Assembly: GCF_009649745.1 (NCBI RefSeq)
Contig: NZ_WJNG01000007.1
Coordinates: forward strand, 310,001 to 374,000
Length of the DNA: 64,000 nt
From: Aquibacillus halophilus
GTDB taxonomy: Bacteria > Bacillota > Bacilli > Bacillales > Amphibacillaceae
Direction: 5' to 3'
This document shows positions 9,750 through 18,084 of the stretch, piece by piece. Position numbers and translations under genes: made by a program. Position 1 is the stretch's first letter. Each line of letters begins with the position of its first letter. The notes below the pieces were generated by a model, which saw nothing but the letters and a program-made list of their open reading frames with translations, ran no database searches and was not told the DNA's origin.

Positions 9750-9778
9750 TTGACAGTATCCCTAATACATGTTATATT
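9750..9778 (+). promoter_or_regulatory. tRNA operon promoter P2
   Basis: A consensus TTGACA (9750-9755), a 17-base spacer and TATATT (9773-9778) sit about 70 bases upstream of the first tRNA. This is one of the strongest SigA-type promoters in the window. Confidence 0.8.
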
Positions 9779-9848
9779 ATATTTCGTCGCTTAAGTCTTA
9801 ACCGAAATTTTCTAAAGAAACAAGCAAAAAAAATGAAGTAACTATTAT

Positions 9849-9923
9849 TCCACAGTAGCTCAGTGGTAGAGCAATCGGCTGTTAACCGATCGGTCGTAGG
9901 TTCGAGTCCTACCTGTGGAGCCA
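9849..9923 (+). tRNA. tRNA-Asn (GTT)
   Basis: A full cloverleaf with acceptor TCCACAG/CTGTGGA, anticodon GTT at 9881-9883 in the loop CTGTTAA, discriminator G and an encoded CCA. First gene of the six-tRNA operon. Confidence 0.96.
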
Positions 9924-9929
9924 TACTAT

Positions 9930-10006
9930 GGCGGTGTAGCTCAGCTGGCTAGAGCGTACGGTTCATACCCGTGAGGTCGTGGGTTCGACTCCCTCCGCCG
10001 CTACCA
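9930..10006 (+). tRNA. tRNA-Met (CAT), elongator
   Basis: Anticodon CAT at 9964-9966. The body GGCGGTGTAGCTCAG matches the Bacillus elongator tRNA-Met rather than the initiator, and CCA is encoded. The T stem GTGGG/CCCTC contains one T-T mismatch. Confidence 0.93.
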
Positions 10007-10027
10007 ATTGAATAAATGTAATTAATG

Positions 10028-10103
10028 GCGATCGTGGCGAAGGGGTTAACGCACCGGATTGTGATTCCGGCATACGTGGGTTCAATTCCCATCGGTCGCC
10101 CCA
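10028..10103 (+). tRNA. tRNA-His (GTG)
   Basis: Anticodon GTG at 10061-10063, acceptor GCGATCG/CGGTCGC, discriminator C and an encoded CCA. The G at 10027 can be the tRNA-His-specific G at position -1, pairing with the discriminator C. Confidence 0.95.
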
Positions 10104-10115
10104 TTTTTTTAATAG

Positions 10116-10192
10116 GGACCCTTAGCTCAGTTGGTTAGAGCTATCGGCTCATAACCGATCGGTCGCAGGTTCGAGTCCTGCAGGGTCCACCA
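10116..10192 (+). tRNA. tRNA-Ile2 (CAT, lysidine type)
   Basis: The anticodon is CAT (10150-10152) in loop CTCATAA, but the body is not Met-like. The acceptor GGACCCT/AGGGTCC has C4-G69 and C5-G68, the pairs known from E. coli TilS recognition, and the loop and T arm resemble E. coli ileX. TilS would convert C34 to lysidine so that the tRNA reads AUA. Automatic annotation may call it tRNA-Met. CCA is encoded. Confidence 0.82.
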
Positions 10193-10209
10193 TTTTTAAA
10201 ACTATATAC

Positions 10210-10302
10210 GGAGGAATACCCAAGTCTGGCTGAAGGGATCGGTCTTGAAAACCGACAGGGGCTTCGCGGCTCGCGGGGGTTCGAATCCCTCTTCCTCCTC
10301 CA
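10210..10302 (+). tRNA. tRNA-Ser (TGA)
   Basis: A 93-base class II tRNA with a long variable arm. Anticodon TGA is at 10246-10248 in loop CTTGAAA, with acceptor GGAGGAA/TTCCTCC. The discriminator base before CCA is T (10299), whereas bacterial tRNA-Ser normally has G73. Confidence 0.93.
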
Positions 10303-10305
10303 TTT

Positions 10306-10378
<73 letters not shown>

Positions 10379-10382
10379 CTTT

Positions 10383-10415
10383 AAAGAACAAGCAAATATT
10401 GCTTGTTCTTTTGTT
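10383..10415 (+). terminator. terminator of the tRNA operon
   Basis: A 13-bp perfect stem (10383-10395 with 10399-10411) with a 3-base loop, followed by a T-rich tail directly after tRNA-Phe. Confidence 0.85.
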
Positions 10416-10448
10416 TTGGTTAAAATATTAAAAAATGTTGAAATGATA

Positions 10449-10474
10449 GTTTAAATAAAACACAGCTTGGGAAC
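10449..10474 (+). promoter_or_regulatory. candidate SigB-type promoter upstream of sodA
   Basis: GTTTAA (10449-10454), a 14-base spacer and GGGAAC (10469-10474) match the SigB consensus (GTTTWA, 13-15, GGGWAW) at 11 of 12 positions. It lies about 130 bases upstream of the sodA start. Confidence 0.5.
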
Positions 10475-10606
10475 ATATATATAAGTAGTTGATTTTCAAA
10501 GCATAAATGTTGCATGAATTACCCCGCTTTGATAATCTTGGATTAATTGGAATAACGTTACATTTTATGTGCGTTTTTCTTACATAACCATAAAGGAGGA
10601 ATTGAA

Positions 10607-11218
10607 ATGGCTAAATTTGAATTACCAGAATTGCCTTATGCATATGATGCATTAGAGCCTTATATCGATAAGGAAACAATGAACATCCACCATACAAAGC
10701 ACCACAACACGTATGTGACGAAACTAAATGGTGCGTTAGAAGGGCATGCTGACTTAGAAGGTAAATCTCTAGAAGATTTATTATCAGATCTGAACAGCTT
10801 GCCTGAATCTATCCGTACTGCTGTTCGTAATAATGGTGGAGGCCATGCAAACCATAGTTTATTTTGGAGCATTCTTTCTCCAAATGGTGGAGGAGAACCT
10901 TCAGGTGAACTCGGAAGTAAGATTGAAGAAAAATTCGGCAGTTACGATAAGTTTAAAGAAGAATTTGCCAATGCTGCTACTGGTCGATTTGGTTCTGGTT
11001 GGGCATGGTTAATTGTGGATAACGGACAATTAGAAATTACTAGCACTCCAAATCAAGATACTCCTGTTATGGAGGGTAAAAAACCTATTCTTGGTCTTGA
11101 TGTTTGGGAGCATGCATATTATCTGAAGTATCAAAACAAACGCCCTGATTACATTTCAGCTTTCTGGAATGTTGTTAATTGGGATGAAGTATCAAATCGC
11201 TATCAAGCTGCAAAATAA
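10607..11218 (+). CDS. sodA: Superoxide dismutase (Mn/Fe type)
   Basis: A 203-residue Fe/Mn superoxide dismutase that converts superoxide to peroxide and oxygen in the cytoplasm. The metal ligands are visible: His in MNIHHTKHH (about residue 27), His in NHSLFW (about 82), and Asp and His in [11 protein letters not shown] (about 164-168). The GGGHANHS and GSGWAWL contexts fit a manganese enzyme. The start follows an ideal AAAGGAGG site. It sits beside yqgE, as in B. subtilis. Confidence 0.97.
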   Translation: MAKFELPELPYAYDALEPYIDKETMNIHHTKHHNTYVTKLNGALEGHADLEGKSLEDLLSDLNSLPESIRTAVRNNGGGHANHSLFWSILSPNGGGEPSGELGSKIEEKFGSYDKFKEEFANAATGRFGSGWAWLIVDNGQLEITSTPNQDTPVMEGKKPILGLDVWEHAYYLKYQNKRPDYISAFWNVVNWDEVSNRYQAAK

Positions 11219-11230
11219 ATACAGTTTACG

Positions 11231-11268
11231 AAGAAGATTCTTAGTTATAGCTAAGGATCTTCTTTTTT
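11231..11268 (+). terminator. terminator of sodA
   Basis: An imperfect 14-bp stem (11231-11244 with 11251-11264, one T-G pair) is followed by six T residues. Confidence 0.8.
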
Positions 11269-11353
11269 GTAGTATTCAAACATTTGATTCTCCTGAATAT
11301 CTCGATGTAATTTGAAAATAATATATCGTAGATAGATAAAGGAGTCGGGAGAT

Positions 11354-12628
11354 ATGAAAAAAGGTTTAAATTTGCTTTTAGGAGACATTAAAATAGATAG
11401 AGATCTGAAATTGTTATTAACTATAGGTGGGCTTTATGCGCTAGCTACCTTTCTCTCTAATACATTTGTAAATATCTACTTATGGAAGCAATCCGGTGAG
11501 TATATCGCCATTGCACAATACAATTTGTCCATTTTCATTATGCAGCCTCTTACATTTATCTTAGCAGGAAGATGGGCTAAAAAGGTTGACCGAGTAATTG
11601 TATTACGATTAGGGGTCATTTTTTTATCCCTTTTTTTCATGACTGTTTTGATTGTCGGAGAAAATGCAGCTACATATAATATGTTACTTGGTGGTCTGCT
11701 TGGGATCGGATTTGGCTTTTATTGGCTTGCTTTCAATGTACTGACTTTTGAAGTAACTGAACCCGAGACAAGAGATTTTTTTAATGGTTTTTTAGGACTA
11801 ATGCAATCCTTTGGAGGGATGATAGGTCCAATTTTGGCAGGGTTTATTATCTCAAGAATGGATAATTTTCAAGGCTATACAATCATATTTACAATATCTT
11901 TTGCATTATTTTTATTAGCGGTTGTTTGTACCATGTTTTTAAAACGACGATCCGCAAAAGGAAATTTTTCATTTAGAAGAATAATTCAAGAAAGAAAAAA
12001 CAACAAGGATTGGAAACGGATTCTATATGCCCATACTTTCCAGGGTCTAAGGGAAGGGGTGTTTGTATTTGTCATATCTGTTTGGGTATTTGTTACTACA
12101 CAGAGTGAGCTAGCCTTAGGAACTTTTAATTTAGTATTTTCTGGCTTTTCTTTTGTGTTTTATTTTCTAGCTGCAAAGTATATTAAGCATAGGATGAGAA
12201 AATGGGGAATTTTCATTGGAGGGTTATCTCTTTACTTGTCAGTATTTATAATTATATTTCACATGAATTATACAACACTACTGATTTACGCAGCAATAAT
12301 TGGATTTTCATATCCAATACTCTTTGTACCATATCTTTCAATGACCTTTGATGTAATCGGGAAAGCATGGAAGGCCGCTGAAATGAGAATTGAATATATT
12401 GTTGTTAGGGAATTATTTGTAAATATAGGTAGGGTATCTTCAATTATTCTGTTTTTAATTACCGTAAGCATATTTGATGCTGAAACGGCTATTCCTTATC
12501 TTTTCATGGTAATTGGTGCTGGTCACTTTGTCATTTATTTCTTTATAAAAGATATAAACCTTAAAGGAGTTAGTTATGATGAGAGTGTTAGTTCCAACAA
12601 AGGATTAGTTGATAACAAGAATAGATGA
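11354..12628 (+). CDS. yqgE: MFS transporter (YqgE-like)
   Basis: A 424-residue major facilitator family membrane protein with about 12 predicted helices and a central basic cytoplasmic loop near residues 195-220 (FLKRRSAKG ... QERKNNKDWKR). Substrate unknown. Its position between sodA and pbpA and its length match B. subtilis YqgE. The ATG at 11354 follows AAAGGAGTCGGGAG. There is no clear terminator before pbpA, 71 bases on, so read-through is possible. Confidence 0.82.
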   Translation: MKKGLNLLLGDIKIDRDLKLLLTIGGLYALATFLSNTFVNIYLWKQSGEYIAIAQYNLSIFIMQPLTFILAGRWAKKVDRVIVLRLGVIFLSLFFMTVLIVGENAATYNMLLGGLLGIGFGFYWLAFNVLTFEVTEPETRDFFNGFLGLMQSFGGMIGPILAGFIISRMDNFQGYTIIFTISFALFLLAVVCTMFLKRRSAKGNFSFRRIIQERKNNKDWKRILYAHTFQGLREGVFVFVISVWVFVTTQSELALGTFNLVFSGFSFVFYFLAAKYIKHRMRKWGIFIGGLSLYLSVFIIIFHMNYTTLLIYAAIIGFSYPILFVPYLSMTFDVIGKAWKAAEMRIEYIVVRELFVNIGRVSSIILFLITVSIFDAETAIPYLFMVIGAGHFVIYFFIKDINLKGVSYDESVSSNKGLVDNKNR

Positions 12629-12699
12629 AATTATGTATAGTAGGCGCAAATAATAGATGATATACTTAATGTAGTTTGTAATTAAAGGGGGAACACTGA

Positions 12700-14865
12700 A
12701 TGGGAAAGAAAAAAAAGAAAAGAACACAGCTTCCCTTTCGTTTAAATATATTATTTTTAATTGTTTTTGCTTTATTTTCTATATTAATTTTACAACTTGG
12801 TGTAGTTCAAATATTGAATGGGGAAGAAGCACAAGAAGAGATAGATAAAACAGTAAATACAAGTTCTAAAATATCGGTGCCAAGAGGCAAAATGTATGAT
12901 CGATTTGGTAGAATAATCTTAGATAATGAACCACTTCGGGCAATAACTTACACTCCTCCTAAGGGTGGAGATACAGCAGATGACCGCTTAGATATTGCAA
13001 AAAAACTAGCTGAATTTATCGTTATTGGTGAAAATACTGATGAATCAAATGAATTAAATGAAATGGTCAAGGAGAGAGACAAAAAAGAATATTGGTATTT
13101 GCTAAACAAGAGTGAAGTTCGAGACCGCTTAACACCAGAACAATTGGAATTAAGTAACTCCGAGCAATATCAAGAAATGCTTGAAGAAATAACAACTGAA
13201 GATTTAGCTGAATTGGATTGGTCAGATTCACTTTTAAATATTATAGCAATCAAAAAAGAACTAGATAAGGCTTATGAGTTATCACCCCACGTAATTAAAG
13301 GTGAAGATGTCACCGAAGAAGAGTATGCAAAGGTATCCGAACATCTATACGATCTACCAGGTATTGATGCTTCGATAGACTGGAAAAGAAAAGTAGTTTA
13401 TGGTAGTACCTTTAGAAGTTATATTGGAGGAATAACCTCATCAAATGAAGGTATCCCTAGTGAGAATAGAGACTTCTATCTAACTCGAGGTTACAGTCGT
13501 AACGATCGGGTCGGTGAAAGTGGATTAGAGCAACAATACGAGAGTATCTTACGGGGACGAAAAGAAGTGGTTCAATATACTACTGATAAATCAGGGAATA
13601 TTGTTGGTTCCGAACCAGTTGTTGACGGCCAACGAGGAAGCGATTTAATATTGACCATTGATATGGAGCTACAACAAGCTGTCGATCAAATTGTTCAAGA
13701 GGAATTACAAACAGCAGTGGAAAAACATCCATATCAGAACAGATATTTAGAGGATGCTTTAGTTGCAATGATGAATCCAAAAACTGGTGAAGTTTTAGCG
13801 TTGTCAGGAGTAAGGCATAATAAAGAGACAAATGAATATGAAGATCATTCATTCCGGGTTATCTATGATGCCCACCGCCCAGGTTCAGCGATTAAAGGGG
13901 CTTCTGTGCTAGCGGGTTTAGATTCTGGAGTTATCTATCCAGGAGAACCTATTTATGATACATGTGTTAAGATTGCAGGAACACAACCTAAATGTTCTTG
14001 GATGAATTTAGGGTCAATTAATGATATTAACGCTCTCAAGCGCTCTTCCAACGTATATATGTTCCATATAGCGATGCGAATGGGTGGAGGAGTATATCGA
14101 CATAATGATAAATTAAGAGGTTTTGATGATGATGGTTTTAGACTTATGCGAAACTATTTTAGTCAGTTTGGCTTAGGTGTGGAAACAGGTATTGATTTAC
14201 CATATGAAGGAACTGGTTTCAAAGGGGATATTGAATTTAATGCTGCTGGTAAATTGATGGACTTTAACATTGGCCAGTTTGATACATTTACAACCCTTCA
14301 ATTAGCTCAATATGCGTCAACAATTGCAAATGACGGCTATCGAGTTCGACCACATCTATTAAAAGAAGTGAGACAGCCTGTAGCCGATAAAAATGAACTT
14401 GGGCCAATAGCTCAATCAGTAAATACAGAGGTATTAAATAAGATTGAAATGGATGACGGATATATCGATCGTGTTCAAGAAGGCTTTAGAAGAGTTATGC
14501 AAGAAAATCAGGGTACTGCTGTTAATTACTTTGGAGAAGCACCCTATAACTCTTATAAACCTGCTGGGAAAACAGGTACAGCTGAGAATGAGATATATCA
14601 AGATGGTAGATTGGTAGCCCATGTAGAAAACCTTAGTTTGGTCGGTTATGCTCCGTACGATGATCCGGAAATTGCATTTGCTATAGTAGTTCCAAACAAT
14701 GGTATTATTGAAGGCGGTGGCCAGCATCCAATAAACCATATGATAGGTAGAAAAATTTTAGATAAGTATTTTGAATTAAAAGCAGAAAGAGCTAAAAATG
14801 GGGTTAACCTAGAACTCAAGCAAGAAGCTGTTCAAGACAAGGATGCAGAAACAGAACAAGAATAA
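12700..14865 (+). CDS. pbpA: Class B penicillin-binding protein (PBP2A / PbpA type)
   Basis: A 721-residue transpeptidase that cross-links peptidoglycan for side-wall elongation outside the membrane. One N-terminal helix (residues 15-37) follows a very basic start. A dimerisation domain (about 50-310) contains the VPRGKMYDRFGRII segment. The transpeptidase domain (about 330-695) has the active-site triad S396-A-I-K399, S449-S-N451 and K624-T-G626. Length and place upstream of pst match B. subtilis PbpA. The C-terminal tail is acidic. The ATG follows AAAGGGGGA. Confidence 0.92.
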   Translation: MGKKKKKRTQLPFRLNILFLIVFALFSILILQLGVVQILNGEEAQEEIDKTVNTSSKISVPRGKMYDRFGRIILDNEPLRAITYTPPKGGDTADDRLDIAKKLAEFIVIGENTDESNELNEMVKERDKKEYWYLLNKSEVRDRLTPEQLELSNSEQYQEMLEEITTEDLAELDWSDSLLNIIAIKKELDKAYELSPHVIKGEDVTEEEYAKVSEHLYDLPGIDASIDWKRKVVYGSTFRSYIGGITSSNEGIPSENRDFYLTRGYSRNDRVGESGLEQQYESILRGRKEVVQYTTDKSGNIVGSEPVVDGQRGSDLILTIDMELQQAVDQIVQEELQTAVEKHPYQNRYLEDALVAMMNPKTGEVLALSGVRHNKETNEYEDHSFRVIYDAHRPGSAIKGASVLAGLDSGVIYPGEPIYDTCVKIAGTQPKCSWMNLGSINDINALKRSSNVYMFHIAMRMGGGVYRHNDKLRGFDDDGFRLMRNYFSQFGLGVETGIDLPYEGTGFKGDIEFNAAGKLMDFNIGQFDTFTTLQLAQYASTIANDGYRVRPHLLKEVRQPVADKNELGPIAQSVNTEVLNKIEMDDGYIDRVQEGFRRVMQENQGTAVNYFGEAPYNSYKPAGKTGTAENEIYQDGRLVAHVENLSLVGYAPYDDPEIAFAIVVPNNGIIEGGGQHPINHMIGRKILDKYFELKAERAKNGVNLELKQEAVQDKDAETEQE

Positions 14866-14877
14866 TAAGTTAAAATC

Positions 14878-14913
14878 AAGCCTTGATAACATTCAGTTAT
14901 CAAGGCTTTTTTA
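14878..14913 (+). terminator. terminator of pbpA
   Basis: A perfect 13-bp stem (14878-14890 with 14896-14908), 5-base loop and a T run. Confidence 0.88.
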
Positions 14914-15037
14914 TTTCACTATATATCTTAATTTGTTATAGAGAGAGTGTCATAAAGAGTAAATCTCTCTCGAAAGATTTGCACCTAATATATAAAAAGA
15001 AATTATTATCTCCATAGTGACATAATATTATTCAAAT

Positions 15038-15090
15038 TTACAATTTCTTTACGTTCCCTTAACTGTAGCTTAAAACTAATTAGTTATGAT
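15038..15090 (+). promoter_or_regulatory. PhoP boxes and -10 element of the pst operon
   Basis: TTACAA (15038), TTACGT (15049), TTAACT (15059) and TTAAAA (15070) form four TTA-type hexamers on an 11-10-11 base period, followed 9 bases after the last by TATGAT (15085-15090). There is no good -35, as expected for a PhoP-activated promoter. The pst genes downstream make PhoP control very likely. Confidence 0.75.
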
Positions 15091-15152
15091 GTATTTGTAG
15101 CTTGTTAAGTCAAGTTAAATACAAAAGCAAATCTTTAGGGGGAACTAGTCAA

Positions 15153-16169
15153 ATGAAGAATTTGAAAGTATTTCTAATAGCTGCACTATTTGTTTTATCT
15201 ATTGGATTGTTAACAGCATGTGGGACTGAAGAGGAAACAGGACAAAATGAAGACACGACTGAAGAAAATAACACTGCTGAAGGTAAGGAAACTGAAGTAG
15301 ACAACGAACAAGAACTTTCAGGTGAGATTGCTTTAGATGGATCTTCAACTGTTTTACCGATCATGGAATTCTTGACATATGAATACAACCAAGTGAAGCC
15401 TGAAGTTGAAACTGCGCTTAATTCTTCTGGTTCTGGTGGTGGATTTAAGAAGTCTACAGTAGGAGAAATTGACTTTAGTAATGCATCTCGTCCAATTAAA
15501 GAAGAAGAAATCGCACTAGCCGGAGAAAATGGAATCGAACTTTATGAACTGGAGCTAGCTTACGATGGATTATCTGTAGTAGTTAGCCAAGAAAATGATT
15601 TTCTTGAAAATATAACAATTGATGAATTAAGAGAAATCTTTTTAGCTGAAAGTGGAAAAACAAAGTGGTCTGAAGTTAATTCTGAGTGGCCTGAAGAAGA
15701 AATCATAATTTACAGCCCTGGTCATGATTCTGGTACATTTGATTATTTTAATGAAGTAGTTTTAGAAGAAAATCCAATGAGAGAAGGAGAAGGTGTAACA
15801 CTCTCTGAGGACGACAACACATTAGTAACGGGTATTTCAAGTGATCCATATGCAATCGGATTTTTCGGCTATGCTTACTATATTGCAAATGAAGATACTT
15901 TAAAAGTTTTAGGAATTGATAATGGTGATGGAAATCCAGTAAAACCTAATGGAGATACCATTCAAGATGGTTCTTACTCACCTCTTTCTAGACCATTATA
16001 CACCTACGTGAACGTGGACTATTTGAAAGAGAAGCCGCAAGTACATGACTTTGCTGTCTATGCTTTAGAAAATGCTGGCGCAGCGGCTGAACAAGTAGGA
16101 TATGTTGCTTTGCCGCAAGAAAAAATTCAGGAACAAATCAATGCAATTAATGAGTTGGCTGGTAAGTAA
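15153..16169 (+). CDS. pstS: Phosphate ABC transporter substrate-binding lipoprotein PstS
   Basis: A 338-residue lipoprotein that captures phosphate outside the cell and delivers it to PstCA. Residues 1-22 are a lipoprotein signal with lipobox LLTAC. A highly acidic linker (about 23-60) follows, then the phosphate-binding fold with DGSSTVLPIME, NSSGSGGGFK, SNASRPIK and SPGHDSGTFDYF, whose Ser, Thr, Asp and Arg residues bind phosphate. I start at ATG 15153, behind AGGGGGA, rather than at the upstream in-frame start at 15102. The gene is followed by a stable hairpin before pstC. Confidence 0.95.
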   Translation: MKNLKVFLIAALFVLSIGLLTACGTEEETGQNEDTTEENNTAEGKETEVDNEQELSGEIALDGSSTVLPIMEFLTYEYNQVKPEVETALNSSGSGGGFKKSTVGEIDFSNASRPIKEEEIALAGENGIELYELELAYDGLSVVVSQENDFLENITIDELREIFLAESGKTKWSEVNSEWPEEEIIIYSPGHDSGTFDYFNEVVLEENPMREGEGVTLSEDDNTLVTGISSDPYAIGFFGYAYYIANEDTLKVLGIDNGDGNPVKPNGDTIQDGSYSPLSRPLYTYVNVDYLKEKPQVHDFAVYALENAGAAAEQVGYVALPQEKIQEQINAINELAGK

Positions 16170-16196
16170 TATTCTTCAAAACTTAATTTAGGATAA

Positions 16197-16223
16197 GGGT
16201 CAACCATTTAAAAAGGTTGACCC
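16197..16223 (+). other. intercistronic hairpin between pstS and pstC
   Basis: GGGTCAACC (16197-16205) pairs perfectly with GGTTGACCC (16215-16223) around a 9-base loop, with no T run after it. It is more likely an mRNA stabiliser or partial attenuator than a full terminator, and it would raise PstS relative to the membrane subunits. Confidence 0.6.
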
Positions 16224-16253
16224 AACTCCGGTTTATAGAAAAGGGGTCATTTT

Positions 16254-17192
16254 GTGGATACACAACAGGAGCAAAACTATTCTGTTCAAGAAATGATAAA
16301 TCAAAAAAAGAGTAATAAGAGCATCTTTAATACTACAGAGAAAATAGTACCTTTATTTCTTTTGCTTTGTGCAATTATTTCTGTATTAACTACCATAGGA
16401 ATTTTATTTACTCTGTTAAGAGAATCTGTTACTTTTTTCTCAGATGTTTCATTGGCAGAATTTTATTTAGGCACACAATGGTCCCCTTGGTCTGGAAAAT
16501 TTGGCGTATTTCCTTTAATTGCTGGAACCTTATTAGTTACCGCTATTGCAACTTGTGTTGCTTTGCCGATCGGAATAGCATCGGCAATTTATCTTAGCGA
16601 ATATGCAAGTACTAGATCGAGGAAAGTCATCAAACCGATACTAGAAATATTGGCGGGTATTCCAACTGTTGTTTATGGTTTCTTTGCATTAACTTTTGTT
16701 ACCCCAATTTTACAGGGGATATTCCCAGATTTAAAGATTTTTAACGCTTTAAGTGCAGGTATAGTAGTTGGAATTATGATTACACCTATGATTGCTTCAT
16801 TATCTGAAGATGCGATGAATGCTGTACCGAATCGTTTGCGTGAAGGGGCATTAGCTCTCGGAGCAACAAAGCTTGAAGTAACATGGAAAGTGATCATCCC
16901 AGCGGCTTTATCCGGAATTGTCGCTTCCATTGTCCTTGCTGTTTCTCGTGCACTTGGTGAAACGATGATTGTTACCATTGCTGCTGGTGCTACTCCAAAT
17001 TTAACGTTTAATCCGATGGAATCTATTCAGACATTAACAGCTTTCATTGTCCAAGGAGCAACAGGAGATACATCATACGGATCTACTATTTATTTTAGTA
17101 TTTATGCGGTAGGTATTACCTTATTTATTTTCACATTTGCAATGAATTTATTCGCTCAATATATTTCCCGTAGATTTAGGGAGGATTACTAA
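16254..17192 (+). CDS. pstC: Phosphate ABC transporter permease PstC
   Basis: A 312-residue permease with six predicted helices. The ABC permease coupling loop is visible around SEDAMNAVPNRLREGALALGAT and the EAA-type segment. With PstA it forms the phosphate channel in the membrane. The GTG start follows AAAAGGGG. Its stop overlaps the pstA start by one base, so the two are translationally coupled. Confidence 0.94.
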   Translation: MDTQQEQNYSVQEMINQKKSNKSIFNTTEKIVPLFLLLCAIISVLTTIGILFTLLRESVTFFSDVSLAEFYLGTQWSPWSGKFGVFPLIAGTLLVTAIATCVALPIGIASAIYLSEYASTRSRKVIKPILEILAGIPTVVYGFFALTFVTPILQGIFPDLKIFNALSAGIVVGIMITPMIASLSEDAMNAVPNRLREGALALGATKLEVTWKVIIPAALSGIVASIVLAVSRALGETMIVTIAAGATPNLTFNPMESIQTLTAFIVQGATGDTSYGSTIYFSIYAVGITLFIFTFAMNLFAQYISRRFREDY

Positions 17193-18064
17193 TGCAAACT
17201 AATACTTTTTCAATCAATCGGATGAGAAGAAGGGTAATTGTAAATCAAGTTTTTAAATATATTTTTATTTTTTCAATGTCATTAGCATTACTAGCGCTAG
17301 CACTACTAATTTATCGAATATTAAACCAAGGATTAGGTTCTTTAAATATAGATTTTCTAAGGCAATTTCCTGCGCCATATCCTGAAAAAGCTGGATTGTT
17401 TGCCGGAATTATGGGGTCACTATATCTGATGTTTCTTATAGCACCAATTTCAATTACTATAGGTGTTTCTACAGCATTGTATTTAGAGGAATACGCAGCG
17501 AAAAATAAATTTACAAGATTTATTCAAATTAACGTTCAAAATCTAGCGGGTGTTCCCTCAATTGTTTTCGGTTTATTAGGTCTAACATTTTTCGTGTATT
17601 TATTCAGTCTTGGATATACCCTAATTGCAGGAGCATTAACGATGAGTTTACTCATTTTGCCAGTTATTGTAGTTGCTTCACAAGAGGCAATACGTGCTGT
17701 ACCTGAAGATATTAGAGCAGCATCAATTGCAATGGGTGCAACAAAGTGGCAGACAATATGGCGGATTGTTTTACCAGCTTCTATCCCTGGAATTTTAACA
17801 GGTTCGATATTAGCTTTATCCCGGGCCATCGGTGAAACAGCTCCACTAATTATTGTAGGTGCAGCAGCAGCAATTTATACGATTCCAGATTCATTGACTT
17901 CTAAATACACCGCAATGCCTATACAAATTTATAATTGGACGACTAGACCGCAAGAAGAATGGCAGTATTTAGCTGGAGCAGGAATTATTGTATTATTGAT
18001 CATCCTTTTATTAATGAACTCCATTGCTATTTGGATCAGAAATAAATTTCAAAGTAGATATTAA
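17192..18064 (+). CDS. pstA: Phosphate ABC transporter permease PstA
   Basis: A 290-residue permease with six predicted helices and the coupling segment SQEAIRAVPEDIRAASIAMGAT near residue 165, partner of PstC. Its ATG shares a base with the pstC stop. The ribosome site GGGAGG lies within the end of pstC. Confidence 0.94.
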   Translation: MQTNTFSINRMRRRVIVNQVFKYIFIFSMSLALLALALLIYRILNQGLGSLNIDFLRQFPAPYPEKAGLFAGIMGSLYLMFLIAPISITIGVSTALYLEEYAAKNKFTRFIQINVQNLAGVPSIVFGLLGLTFFVYLFSLGYTLIAGALTMSLLILPVIVVASQEAIRAVPEDIRAASIAMGATKWQTIWRIVLPASIPGILTGSILALSRAIGETAPLIIVGAAAAIYTIPDSLTSKYTAMPIQIYNWTTRPQEEWQYLAGAGIIVLLIILLLMNSIAIWIRNKFQSRY

Positions 18065-18084
18065 CAGAAAGAGGGTTTTAACTT

